A stretch of DNA of 64,000 nucleotides, taken from assembly GCA_944739405.2 (NCBI GenBank), contig OX123191.2, positions 2,398,830 through 2,462,829 of the forward strand. The letters run 5' to 3'. The position numbers were made by a program, and so were the translations under genes. Under the pieces are notes generated by a model that saw only the letters and a program-made list of their open reading frames with translations, was not told the origin of the DNA and did not search any database. The stretch is from Euclidia mi (Eukaryota; Arthropoda; Insecta; Lepidoptera; Erebidae). Shown one piece after another: positions 33,024 to 44,370 of the stretch (positions are counted from its first letter, which is position 1; each line of letters begins with the position of its first letter).

Positions 33024-36000
33024 AGATAATGATATGACTATAGATAGTGACCAGCAGTGGTTTGGTACTTAAATAAATGATAATGTCATACCTATGTGAT
33101 AGTTTGAAGTATTAGTACAATAAGATCTTCCTGATCTCTTTTTAATATTGCCATACCTAAATGACAGGAACAGTTATGTTAATGATGCTTTATATAATGT
33201 TCCTAATTTATCAATATATTCTACCTACATTTTATGGAGTCCTGTAAATTTAAGTACCTACATAATTCAATTAAATAATGTCTGAATTATGATGAAAAGT
33301 GTTTTTAAATTAATTGCATAGTATAGAAGATCTTAGTATAAAAGAATATGATGTAATGAGTGGTGTGTTTATAAATATTTACTTATCTCTCTTACAGATA
33401 CAAAGTTCAAGCTAACGGGCAACTTCTTTATGAGTTTTGTGACCGCTCATATCCATCTGTTTGAGACATACATATATGTGAGGATTCTGCATGGCCAGTA
33501 TGAAGAAAGTTGCTTTGCTAGTAGATGCAAAAGTGAAGATTTGTGATAGTATATGAGAATAGTGTTCAATATTTGTGTCTATAATTGGAACCAATAATTC
33601 TTAATAAATTCATGTACAGAAATTATTTATCTTTAATAAAAAAACATTGTTAATAATAACACATAATTATGAGTTTTATTTTCCTTCTTGATACAGTTAC
33701 AACACATGAAACACAAATAATATTTTAATTGTAATAGGAATGTATCTATGATCTAACTCAATCTTCAATATTTTATGTTTTGGTTATGCCAATTCTTCTT
33801 CGAATATAAACACCTTTAGTAGTTAACTCGCTATCTTTAATTATAGTATTTATTCCTGTCGATATAATCACTTTTCTTTGAGGTGTGAACTGCATAACCT
33901 TGCTGTATCATTTCCTTTGGAATTTGTTATCCATAGAGCATTTTCCATTGATATCTTCGTTTTGGCTCTAAGAGAAACATACGAGCTACTCGGTATTTAA
34001 CAACTCAACGCAGTGCATTGAGATTATTGAGAAATATAACAAACTAGGACTTTGTTTACAAAAAGGTATGAGTTTTGAACTTTTGACAGTTCTTACTTCA
34101 AAACATGATTTGACTTTGACAGCTAAACAGAACAAATATTATTGAGTTGAATGGTTAAATTCATTGTTTTTTTGCTATTTACGAACTTTAATACAACTTT
34201 AGAGTGCTAGTAATGAATATTTAAAAAATATATAAATGAAATCTGGCATGAAAAATAATCAAATTTCATGGTAGTTTTTCAAAAATCATTTCTTCTAATG
34301 GTTTTTTTTATCTATGGCAATACAACAATGCCATTCTGCCACCATTCAATTACGAGACCACTGATCGATCACTGAACTATCATAATGAATTACCAGACTA
34401 CGAACTTTTGTCAAAATGACAATGGGATCGTGTTGGAATGACGAATGTGTTTAAAATAGCAGACTTGAGGCCCAGAACTCTTGCAACGCAATGATACTAC
34501 TCTCGTGTTTTTGTCTGAGCCAGTATGTTTCTCGATTATAAGGCCGTAGAGCCATCTTGCAGGAGGCATGTCATCCTCCATAACTAAAACTACATCCCCT
34601 TCATTAGGTTCCACTGTCAGATGGGACCATTTGTATCTGTGCAGAAACTGGACTAGGTATTCATGGGACCATCGATGCCAAAAATCTTGGACCATACGCT
34701 GAGTCAAATGCCATCGCCTTAACGTACTGACATTCGAACTTTCGAAGTTTGACTCAGGAGGAAGCAGTAATGGTTCCCTAATCAAAAAATGGCCTGGTGT
34801 CAATGGGTATGGATCTTCAGGACTACCACTAAACGTAGAGATGGGCCTCGAATTAAGACACGCTTCTATCTGGGCGAGAACCGTAGTCAGCTCCTCGAAT
34901 GTAAGAGTACTGACCCCTACCACTCTTCTGAGGTGATGTTTTGTGGACTTCACTCCAGCTTCCCAAAGCCCTCCAAAATTTGGAGAGTGGGGTGGAATGA
35001 AGTGCCAATTTGTGCCGTTAGTTGCCAGCCAATCCGCTAAGTCTGATGCTACGCCCGACCTTTCTTGAGTAAACAAAGCCTTCAACTCTTTGTTAGCTCC
35101 GACGATGGGTGCCGTTATCACTCCACAGTTCCTCACAATGGCCTCGTCTGGCTGTGAAGCGTTTGAAGGCTGCTATGAACGCTTGCGAAGTCATATCGCT
35201 GACAACCTCCAAATGTATAGCACGGGTAGCCATGTAGACAAATAGACAAATGTAGCCTTTTGTGGAGTGATAACCGCGCCCTCTTGTGGGCCTGACACTA
35301 ATAGGACCTGCGTAGTCCACTCCACTCTTTGAGAAAGGCCGGCTAGCGTTGACCCTAGCTGACGGCAACTGCCCCATTAACGGTGGTACAACTCGAGCTG
35401 AGTAGCGAATACAAGTTACGCACTTGCGCACGTATTGCCGAACTACACTCTTCGCATTGAGAATCCAGTACTTGGATCTCAAAAAGTTAAGGACCAATTG
35501 TGGCCCGCCATGCAGAGTGCGTTCATGAGCATCAGCGATTATGAGGTTCGTAAAGTGCGACTTGTTTGGAAGTATAACAGGGTGCTTCATGGTATCTTCA
35601 ATGTGAGCTCTGTGTAATCTTCCGCCAACTCTCATAATCTGATCTTCGTCCAGATAGGGATTCAGTTGCACAAGTTTGCCCTTTTTATCGACCTTGCCTA
35701 TTTTCTTTATGCTATCTATTTCAGTAGAAAAGTATTCATTTTGACACATTTTGACACATGTTAAAAGACCTTGATTAATTTCTGAAAATGTTAAACAATT
35801 ATTGTAAGATTTATGCTGATTTAATTTGTTTTTTGATTTTAGAAACCTTCTGCAATAAGCAATTACTCTGGTTAACTTCCTTAAAGATGAAAATTTTGTT
35901 AATATGTTATCCTCTTCTTAACTATTTATTGTTACGTTGCACATAGTATTTGAATTCCTTTCCTCTAGGTTAGTTTGATTGATTTTTAATCTACTATAAT

Positions 36001-38051
36001 CAATTATGTTGTTTCTAAGCCAACTAGGTCCCTGCAGCCATAACTCAAGATCTGCACACATTGAAGGATTTACTCCACGGGAGGCACAATCAGCGGGATT
36101 GTCCCTGGATTCAACATGCGACCATTGTTCACTGTCCATACTGGTGTGAATTTCGGCAACTCGGTTGCCAACAAAAGTTTTCCAACGACTGGGGTGGCTC
36201 CCCAACCAAGCGAGGACCACTGATGAGTCAGTCCAGGCATGTATATTATTCCTTTCAATCCCCAAGGTGACGGAAACTTCACGCAGAAGTTTTGATAGCA
36301 GCACCGCGCCGCATAATTCAAGACGACGTATGGATACCTGTCTGACGGGGGCCACCTTGGTTTTTGATGCCACGAGACTGACGAAAACTAGACCGTTGGA
36401 ATCTATGGACCGAGTATAGACAACTGCAGCATATGCTTCATTAGAGGCATCGCAAAAGTCTTGCAGTTCAAGATGCTGGTCGTTTTTGCTTGTGTAAATC
36501 CATCTAGGCAGACGAAAACCGACTAAACTGTTGAGTTCACTCCTGTAGCTGAGCCAGTCTGTCAATAGGTTATCTGGCAATGCATCGTCCCAATCGATGC
36601 CCGAAAGCCACAGACGTTGAATAAATATCTTGGCTGTAATTATTGCTGGAGCCAGCCAGCCCAGTGGGTCGAATAAGCGGGCAATGTCAGATATGACCCT
36701 TCGTTTAGTCACGGGAGATTCCAGTGGAGGAAGGTGGACAGTATAATGAAATTCGTCTCTATCTCTATTCCAAGTTAAGCCTAATATTTTCATGATGTTA
36801 TCAATTTTGAAATCTACTGAATTATGTGTTGTCTTTGTATCACATTGTAATTTACTTAATAACTCTTTGTTGTTACTGGACCACTTCTGAAGCTGGAAAC
36901 CTCCGCGTGCTAATATATCATTCAGCTGATGATATATCTGTTCTCCTTCAGCTACAGATTCACAACCGGACAAAAAGTCATCGACGAAAACATCCTTCAG
37001 GATTCGGTCTGCAACTAGAGGATAATCTTTACCTTCGTCGCGTGCCAGTTGTTGCAAAGTACGTACCGCCAAATAGGGAGCCGAAGAAACACCAAAGGTG
37101 ACACGTAACAAACGTAGATGTTGTAACTCTGCATTTGGGTTGTCACGCCACAAAATTCGTTGGAAGTCTACGTTGTTGTCAGCTACTCCAACCTGCCGGT
37201 ACATCTTGATGACGTCAGCGACTAGGGTAATGGGATGGCAGCGCCATCTCATAATGATATGACGTAAATCAGGTTGTAAGGTTGGGCCAACCATCAAATC
37301 GTCATTCAACGATAGCCCGTTGTATCCCGAACAAGAGGCATCGAAGACGACCCGAACCTTAGTAGTATTTTTATCCTCGCGTACTACGGCGTGATGCGGT
37401 AAATAAACGGCATCGTTATTTAAATCTGCTTGGGAAACAACCTCAGCATGTCCTAATCTAACATACTCCTGGATAACCTCAGTGTACTGCCTTCTTAGCT
37501 CAGGATTGCTTGACAACTTCCTTTCCAGCATATTGAAGCGCTTACGAGTAATATCCTCGGATCTCCCATAAACGCAACTAGGACAATCAGTCTTGAACGG
37601 CAACTGGACGATGTATCGTCCTGTTGCATCTCTTGTGGTAGTCTTGGAGTATAAGTCCTCACACTTCTGCTCCTCTTCAGTCAAAATCTCCCGATGAGGA
37701 GAAGACTCAGACTCCAACTCCCAAAATTTCCCCAAGAGGCCGTTGACGTCCACGCTTGCATTGTAACATACTGGTTGAGTCCTGAGCGATGTGTGGATCT
37801 CACCAGACAAGATCCACCCTAACTTGGTCCTTTGGGCAACTGGAGTTCCAAGCGGGCCCTTGACCAAACCGTCCATTAGAACTTCACCGACCACGCGAGT
37901 ACCCAGCAGGAGATCTATTTTACCTGGAGTAGCGAAAGACGGATCTGCAAATTTCAAGGATGAGATTGACGGCAATACATTGACGACCTTCCTTTCAGGA
38001 AGTCGTGATGTGAGTCTGTTCAGCACATAGGCATCGACATACAAACTGAAT

Positions 38052-39446
38052 GTGGGATCTATCTTTCCTGATCAAATGAAAAGTAGTAAAGTAATTCCGT
38101 TATTTAAATCAGGTAGCACATCTGACCCCACAAATTATAGGCCAATATCTGTGCTACCAACGTTTAGTAAAATTTTTGAAAAATTAATTCTAGGTCAGCT
38201 TCAAATTCATTTTAATAACAATAAGCTGTTACATAAAAAACAATTTGGTTTTACTAGGGGTCGCTCAACTACCGATGCTGGAGTTGAGCTTTTAGATAGT
38301 ATTTTTGATGCCTGGGAGGAGTCGCATGATGCTCTGGGAGTCTTTTGTGACTTATCTAAGGCTTTTGATTGCGTGTTTCATGAAACATTGATCAGGAAAT
38401 TACATTACTATGGAGTTAAGAACACTGCTTTGGATCTCCTAACATCATATTTGAGTAATAGGATACAGAGAGTTGAGGTAAATGGAAAAGTTTCTATGGG
38501 TTCAGTGGTCACAATGGGAGTGCCGCAAGGTTCAATTCTTGGTCCATTCCTTTTCCTTGTATATATTAATGATTTGCCATACATTATGCAAAATAATGAA
38601 GAGATAGTATTATTTGCTGATGATACATCACTTATTTTTAAACTAAGACGACAACAATCAAATAATGACGATGTAAATAACGCTCTCTTTAAAGTAGTTA
38701 AATGGTTAACAGCTAACAATTTACTGTTCAATGAAAGAAAAACAAAATGTATACGATTTTCAAGACCGAATGTAAAACAAGTTAAACCTAACATATGTTT
38801 GAATGGAGAAGAGTTGGATGTTATAGATAACACCGTATTCTTAGGCATAACCTTAGATTCTAAGCTACAGTGGGGCCCACATATAGGTCAGTTGTCGAAT
38901 AGACTTAGCTCTGCAGCATACGCGGTTTACAAAATTCGTCAGTTAACTGATATAGATACGGCCAGATTAGTATATTTTAGTTATTTCCACAGCATAATGT
39001 CATATGGCATTTTATTATGGGGCAACGCAGCTGACATTCAAACTGTGTTTGTACTGCAGAAGCGGGCTATTCGTGCAATCTACAGTCTTGGTTCAAGGCA
39101 TTCACTGAGGGAAAAATTTAAAGAAATTAAGATAATGACTGTCGCATCTCAATACATTTATGAGAACTTGTTGTATGTCAGGAAAAATATAAATATGTTT
39201 TCTAAATTCAGTGACATTCATAATTTAAACACACGAAATAAAAACAAACTTGTTCTACCTTCAACTAGACTACAAAATATAAGTAACTCATACAAGTGTC
39301 AAGGCATACGTTTTTACAACAAAATTCCAGGCAATATTCAGGAACTAAGTATTAATAAATTCAAAGTATTTATTAAACAGATCTTGTGTTCAAAAGCTTA
39401 TTACACAGTTAAAGATTATTTAGTAGACAAAAATGCCTGGAATTGA
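38052..39446 (+). CDS. LINE reverse transcriptase, open 464 codons, N-terminally truncated
   Basis: Reverse transcriptase of a non-LTR retrotransposon. The first codons are the element's own coding sequence cut by truncation, so the ATG at 38052 is not a natural start. RT blocks run in order: TNYRPISVLPTFSKIFEKL (about residues 27-45), FGFTRGRSTTDAG, VFCDLSKAFDCVFHETL, GVPQGSILGPFLFLVYIND, and the catalytic FADDTSLIF (about residue 190). A thumb region follows, with FLGITLDSKLQW and a C-terminal domain ending DYLVDKNAWN. The frame is free of stops to its natural end. The upstream endonuclease domain is missing, so the copy cannot move by itself. Its preservation suggests a recent insertion. 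Confidence 0.88.
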   Translation: MGSIFPDQMKSSKVIPLFKSGSTSDPTNYRPISVLPTFSKIFEKLILGQLQIHFNNNKLLHKKQFGFTRGRSTTDAGVELLDSIFDAWEESHDALGVFCDLSKAFDCVFHETLIRKLHYYGVKNTALDLLTSYLSNRIQRVEVNGKVSMGSVVTMGVPQGSILGPFLFLVYINDLPYIMQNNEEIVLFADDTSLIFKLRRQQSNNDDVNNALFKVVKWLTANNLLFNERKTKCIRFSRPNVKQVKPNICLNGEELDVIDNTVFLGITLDSKLQWGPHIGQLSNRLSSAAYAVYKIRQLTDIDTARLVYFSYFHSIMSYGILLWGNAADIQTVFVLQKRAIRAIYSLGSRHSLREKFKEIKIMTVASQYIYENLLYVRKNINMFSKFSDIHNLNTRNKNKLVLPSTRLQNISNSYKCQGIRFYNKIPGNIQELSINKFKVFIKQILCSKAYYTVKDYLVDKNAWN

Positions 39447-39725
39447 GTTTAAAAATTATGAATTTCGACATTTTGAAATTAGTGACATGATATTTTTATT
39501 TACATTTGTAATACTTATATTTTTACATTTTGACATTTTTAATTTGACATTTGTAATTTTATTTATATTGTTTTGACATTGTTTGATTTGACATTGTTAT
39601 TTTATTTATTTTCTTTTGACATTTAAAATTACTTAAGTAATATATTATTATTCATAAATTGACATTCAATAATTTTTTCTGACATTTAATAATATTTTCT
39701 GATATTTTAAATATATGACATTTTA
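39447..39725 (+). repeat. Degenerate TTTGACATTT iteration in LINE 3' region
   Basis: TGACATT or close variants recur about a dozen times (for example 39527, 39545, 39578, 39590, 39617, 39658, 39680, 39715) with A+T-rich spacers. Confidence 0.7.
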
Positions 39726-40231
39726 TTGTTTAAATTTTTATTATTTTTACTTATTGTTTGCAACATGTATTTTACTGTGTATTAGCATGTAAAGTTGTGA
39801 GTACGATGTGGGCATTATTAAACATATAAACAAATAGTTGTGGCAACCTGTCTGATGGCTTAGGCTGACATGCTTATGCATACACCTTCTGATGGCGTGG
39901 AGGCATAGTGATACAGATCGTGCTGGCTCCCTCAATTAAGGTTGAGCCGTACGATTGCTGTTGAATGCGGGCCATCAGTGGGCCGAGTCAGTCAAAAGCG
40001 TCAGATAATTTCCTGCATTGTACTTGCATACTAAACCCTTTTTTGTCTGGACTTTAAAAGATGAAGAAAAGACTAAAGAAATTGAAGTGACAAAAAAAAC
40101 AATGACTCTGAGTTTGTTTCGGCCTTTCTTCTCAAGAAGTCATTTAGCTAGGAAAAGCCGGCTTCATCTAGAATAGGGTTTTGACATGTATAAGTGTTGT
40201 AAACAACCAAAATGCAGAAATAAATATGTCT

Positions 40232-41755
40232 TTATGTCTTTAGGCGTGACTGCAATCTAAAACTTACTATCCAATTAGAAGGCATCGAAACCCCCTCATC
40301 ATCGCCTAGTCGTAGAATGTCGGTGTGAGCAGGTGTTTTACGCAAACCGAGTAACTGTACTGCGGCCTCCGTGATAAAGGAAACCTGAGAGCCCTGATCC
40401 ATTAGAGCTCTTAGAACAAAAGCAGTACCAGTTCTTAACTCGATATCGACCAAGGCTGTGGCAAGCAAACCTTGGTTGTGTACATCTGCGAAACAACAAA
40501 TGGTGTTGGTTGACTCGCATTGATTGGAAGAAGCGGCGGCCGCGGTGACCACAACATTCCTGTCCGCTGAAACATCTAGTGGTTCAGTGGCCTCGACGGT
40601 TGTTTTTGGATGAAGTAGTGTGTGGTGTTTCTTTTTGCAAAGATGGCATTTGGTGGGCTGACGGCAAGAATATACGGCATGATTTTTGCCTAAACAATTA
40701 AAATATAACTTATTGGCTCGAACAAAGTCGCGACGTGCATCACAATCTTGCTTTGCAAACTGCTTGCAATGGCACAATTTATGGTCTCCAGAACAAAAAG
40801 TACAGGATAAAGAAGCAACATGAAAAGTCTTTACATTAGAATGTTGACTATTATTCTTGGGTTGGCTACTGGGCTTAGGGCTTAAATATTCTAAAGCACG
40901 AAATCTCGATTCAAGAAATGTTTTAAATTCAACAAATGTAGGTAAATTATCATCAACACTAATTTTAGATTCCCACAAGTTTCGAGATTCGTTATCTAAT
41001 TTTTCACTTACTAAAAATATTACAATTGTATCCCAAGAATCTACATCAATGCTTAAGGTACTCAAACCATGCAAACAATCGACTGTTGTGTCTAAAAGAT
41101 TTTTAATAGAAGTTGAAGACTCCTTTACAATAACTGGTTGTTTGACAAAACGTTTTAACATACTGTTAGATAAAAATTTCTTATTATCATACCGCTTACA
41201 TAAAATAGACCAAGATTGACTATAGTTAGCGGCTGTGACTGGTGTATGTCGCAGTAATTGAGCTGCTTCTCCTGACAAATGTGATTTTAAATAATGAAGA
41301 CGTTGTACATCGTCCAACGACACATTATTATGTATAAGAGACAAAAACAAATCTCTAAAAGTGGTCCACTCAGTAAACAAACCAGAAAATGTGGGTAGAC
41401 TGATTTTTGGTAATCTTACATTTGTCGATGTTTTTTCTTGTTGATTAGAAGTTATGTTAATATTTGTGTTTACATTCATTTGTTCCTTTAGTTCTGATTT
41501 ATACAATATGTACAACTCCTCGGTATTGTCATATACTTCACTTGAAAAGTACTCGTTATTTAAATCAATATCTGTCGCTTTCTCTATAATATTTCTATGT
41601 GTTTTTACAAATTGTTTCCACTGTTCTTCCAATGATTCTAGTCTAGTTTGTAAATATGTTTGAGTTATACGATCTTTTGGTGATTTTTTGTAATTAATTC
41701 TAGCCTTTTCAATTATTGTTTTGTTATTCATTTGTAATTTAATTAATGATTTCAT
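40232..41755 (-). CDS. gag: BEL/Pao Gag and protease part, 507 codons, 3' end cut by the LINE
   Basis: Capsid precursor and aspartic protease of the BEL element. Start ATG at 41755; the N-terminus MKSLIKLQMNNKTIIEKARI is followed by a coiled-coil-like charged region (residues 30-100). The gag core has PKISLPTFSGLFTEWTTFRD and HYLKSHLSGEAAQLLR (about residues 115-170). Cys/His knuckles include CTFCSGDHKLCHC, YFNCLGKNHAVYSC and CHLCKKKHHTLLH (about 310-380). The protease motif is ALMDQGSQVSFITE (DQG, about 455). The frame is open to the LINE border, after which it runs to a chance stop. In an empty copy it would continue into pol. Confidence 0.92.
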   Translation of the reverse strand: MKSLIKLQMNNKTIIEKARINYKKSPKDRITQTYLQTRLESLEEQWKQFVKTHRNIIEKATDIDLNNEYFSSEVYDNTEELYILYKSELKEQMNVNTNINITSNQQEKTSTNVRLPKISLPTFSGLFTEWTTFRDLFLSLIHNNVSLDDVQRLHYLKSHLSGEAAQLLRHTPVTAANYSQSWSILCKRYDNKKFLSNSMLKRFVKQPVIVKESSTSIKNLLDTTVDCLHGLSTLSIDVDSWDTIVIFLVSEKLDNESRNLWESKISVDDNLPTFVEFKTFLESRFRALEYLSPKPSSQPKNNSQHSNVKTFHVASLSCTFCSGDHKLCHCKQFAKQDCDARRDFVRANKLYFNCLGKNHAVYSCRQPTKCHLCKKKHHTLLHPKTTVEATEPLDVSADRNVVVTAAAASSNQCESTNTICCFADVHNQGLLATALVDIELRTGTAFVLRALMDQGSQVSFITEAAVQLLGLRKTPAHTDILRLGDDEGVSMPSNWIVSFRLQSRLKT

Positions 41756-42521
41756 TGTAAATAATGTTTATGATTGTACACAAGTTTCAACTAAATAAAT
41801 TCACCAAAGTACAAGCTCAAATATCTAAGTTACAGATTATTACACTACCGACTAAGTTGCTAAAATTACAAATCTATGATGTAACATTGTGTACATAAAT
41901 GTCCTTTACTACTAATTTAAAAAAAAAAAACTTAAAAATAAACAATAAAAAAAACAACTTAAAAATAAACAATTTAATTTAAACTATTTACAAAATAAAC
42001 AAATGAATTTAAACTATTTACATACTAAACAATTTAAATATAACTATGAAAAAAAAAAGAAAAACGGCAAGCAACGCGGACAACCACATTATTTTATATA
42101 TATACCGAAGTACCGGTTCCTCATCGCCGCCCGCCAGCGGCCGCACGCCGCGCGCGCACCTAGCTATCACAGGCAGTCCGTAGCCGAACCTCTCGAGGCA
42201 CGAACGCTGTCGCCTTGACTAATTTTCTCACTGGTTAACCGTCATTACGAAATATCAATCTTGAACGTAAATTTATTTACGAATATTTTAAAACTTTAAT
42301 ATCAACTTAAGAGTGGATTGCCTTTCTCCATATACTTAAAACTGTTGTAATTATTAATTTAGTGACCATGATTCCCAAACTTGGGTAAGTTGTGCACATT
42401 TATTTATAAAGATTTCTAACGGCCGTTACCTACCTGTTGTATTATATTCTTTGTGTTAATTTTAGAGGTACGTGTCCGACTAAATATTGTAGCTTTATTC
42501 TATCCTGTGTGTAATGCTTAT

Positions 42522-43223
42522 TGTACAAGTTAGGGCCTAACCTTCGATAGCTCTTAAGTATAGCCCTAAGCTTGCACGTACCTAAACCTAGACTTATCCT
42601 AATTTAAGCCTACTGGTTCCTATATCTAGCCTAACCTATCTTATGATATACCTATCCCTATTTTAGATCTAACTTTAACCTAACTCCCTAGTCTACCCTA
42701 GCCCTGTTAGGTATAGTGTATAGCGAGGCCGTGTACACTGTGGTCACACAGACTGTCGCGTATACAACCCTTAATCCCTAGTTCCCTAGCAGTCCCTGGG
42801 ATCCCTAGGCCGGGATATCTGTCGCCGGGAGACCTAAGGCGACAGACGGAAAGTGGGTAGGATTAGGGTGTAGTGAAGTGGCTTTTCTCATTGCCGGTCG
42901 AGCAGACTCACAAGACCGATCATGGTGACGGCTAAGGGTGTCTTGGCCGCAGTGAGAGGTGAGGGGTAGGGTATGAGTCAAAGCCGGGAGTAAGCTAATG
43001 ACTCGTTTATTTCTTAAAATTATAATCTTATATACTAAACTTATTCTATGTACACATATACACGTATTTAGTTGTGTGCCGTCTGTGTATTGTGCCGATG
43101 CAGCATGTCTGAGCCAACCGCCGTACGTGATAAATTACATGATCTTAAAATATCACGCATCTTCCTCGGTGATAAGTTGGATGTGTGTTGGAATGCCAAG
43201 AATGTCATGTTCATGTTTGAACA
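42522..43223 (+). repeat. 5' LTR of the small element
   Basis: TG...CA borders; the second, shortened copy ends at 44912. Shared landmarks are 'tagcgaggccgtgtacactg', GGGCCGGGATATCTGTCGCC-like text and 'gccgcagtgagaggtg'. Confidence 0.7.
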
Positions 43224-43365
43224 TTCTGGCGTCTCTCCGGGATAGGCTTCAGGAAGGTCATGTTCCGGCGTGAACATTCTAGCGCCTCTCCGGGGCAGGC
43301 TCTAGAAAGTTCTTATGTTCAGGCGTGAACATTCTGGCGTCTCTTCGGCGTAGGCTTCAGCTCAA
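43210..43365 (+). repeat. Three reiterations of a primer-site-like block
   Basis: GAACATTCTGGCGTCTCTCC at 43219, GAACATTCTAGCGCCTCTCC at 43273 and GAACATTCTGGCGTCTCTTC at 43327, each followed by an 'aggct(t/c)(c/t)ag' end. The period is about 54 bp. The first copy stands at the LTR border. Confidence 0.8.
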
Positions 43366-43664
43366 CGTTAACGGCATCTGTAGTTTGTTGTTCACTGGTG
43401 AGTTGTTTTCTTGACGGCTTCGGTTGGCTGGCTGTAGGCCACGTGTGATGCAACCCTGGCAGCGTCAGTTGACCTCGTTGCATGCTGTAGAGTCTTAAGG
43501 CGATCGTTGCGGGGGAAATGTTAAGAACTTAATCGGTAGGTACATATGTATTCAAAAAAAAAAACAAAAAATATATATATTTAGTCAACACGCAATTGTA
43601 ATCATTTTTTGTTATACAATTGCATGTTCTTCACCCCTCCAGAAATTATATTCCTTCCCTTATT

Positions 43665-44370
43665 TAACAGTAGTATTAGTTGTAGTAGTAGCAATTGTAA
43701 AAGTAGTTTCTCTCAACTTGGCTACCGTCGCAGTAACCAAGTCCTCCTATTCCTTTCTTGTAGTAGTAGTTTCCCTCAACTTGGTACCATCGCAGTAACC
43801 AAGTCCTCCTATTCCCTTGTTGTAGCAATAGTTTCCCTCAACTTGGTACCGTCGCAGTATCCAAGTCCTCCTATTCCCTTGTTGTAGTAGTAGTCTCCCT
43901 CAACTTGGTACCGTCGCAGTATCCAAATCCACCTATTCCCTTGTTGTAGTAGTAGTTTTCCTCAACTTGGTACCATCGCAGTATCCAAGTCCACCTATTC
44001 CCTTGTAGTAGTAGTAGTTTTCCTCAACTTGGTACCATCGCAGTATCCAAGTCCACCTATTCCCTTGTAGTAGTAGTAGTTTCCCTCAACTTGGTACCGT
44101 CGCAGTATCCAAGTCCTCCTATTCCCTTGTTGTAGTAGTAGTTTCCCTCAACTTGGTACCGTCGCAGTATCCAAGTCCTCCTATTCCCTTGTTGTAGTAG
44201 TAGTTTCCCTCAACTTGGTACCGTCGCAGTAGCCAAGTCCACCTATTCCCTTGTTGTAGTAGTAGTTTCCCTCAACTTGGTACCGTCGCAGTATCCAAGT
44301 CCACCTATTCCCTTGTTGTAGTAGTATCCCTCAACTTGGCTACCGTCGCAGTAACCAAGTCCACCTATTC
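43665..44370 (+). repeat. 62-bp minisatellite, 11 units
   Basis: CTCAACTTGG recurs at 43712, 43775, 43837, 43899, 43961, 44023, 44085, 44147, 44209, 44271 and 44330. Each unit also has GTCGCAGTATCCAAGTCC and a TAG trinucleotide run of varying length. Confidence 0.95.

Larger units (their letters stand above)
31920..34472. mobile_element. Inner PIF/Harbinger transposon, 2.55 kb
   Basis: Ends GGCCTCAAGTCTG and the exact complement CAGACTTGAGGCC. The 3-bp duplication CAG flanks it (31917-31919, 34473-34475). Removing the element and one CAG restores the BEL pol reading frame at its C-terminus. This fixes the borders; the GGG seen at each end includes one base of target. Coding traces of a HARBI1-like transposase are at 32324-32800. 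Two perfect hairpins (32712-32747, 32871-32895) and a repeat shared with 9800-9955 lie inside. Confidence 0.9.
31867..38055 (-). pseudogene. pol: BEL/Pao pol (RT-RNase H-integrase)
   Basis: Read from 38055 down. It opens with the protease-RT linker VDAYVLNRLTSRLPERKV, then RT with KVRVVFDASCSGYNGLSLND and the catalytic FVDDFLSG (BEL often has this variant). RNase H has LELQDFCDASNEAYAAVVY and HAWTDSSVVLAWL. One in-frame stop lies at 35918-35920. Integrase follows: HERTLHGG...CVTCIRY zinc site, first aspartate in SGVDYAGP, second in WSDNGT, and after a frameshift near 35110 the glutamate in NFGGLWEAGVKS. The C-terminus is split by a Harbinger: CKSS before 34475, and VIKRPVSKLIVLPIAS to the stop at 31867. 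It acts in cytoplasmic reverse transcription and nuclear integration. Confidence 0.93.
38048..40222 (+). mobile_element. 5'-truncated CR1/Jockey-group LINE inserted in BEL
   Basis: It splits the BEL gag-protease frame from pol, leaving only a small loss at the joint. The 5' end is truncated inside the open frame before the RT. The 3' untranslated region (39447-40222) holds many TTTGACATTT repeats and ends with two tandem ATGTCTTT units. An 8-bp tandem repeat end is typical of CR1-type elements. No clear long target duplication was found; ACTGAAT at about 38047 and ACTGCAAT at about 40245 are similar but not identical. Confidence 0.85.

Noticed and set aside
38408..38848. 146-codon reverse frame
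   Set aside because: Antisense of the LINE reverse transcriptase at 38052-39446.
43665..44370. Regular array that could be taken for a CRISPR or satellite
   Set aside because: Units are contiguous 62-bp repeats without unique spacers, inside an LTR element in a eukaryotic genome.
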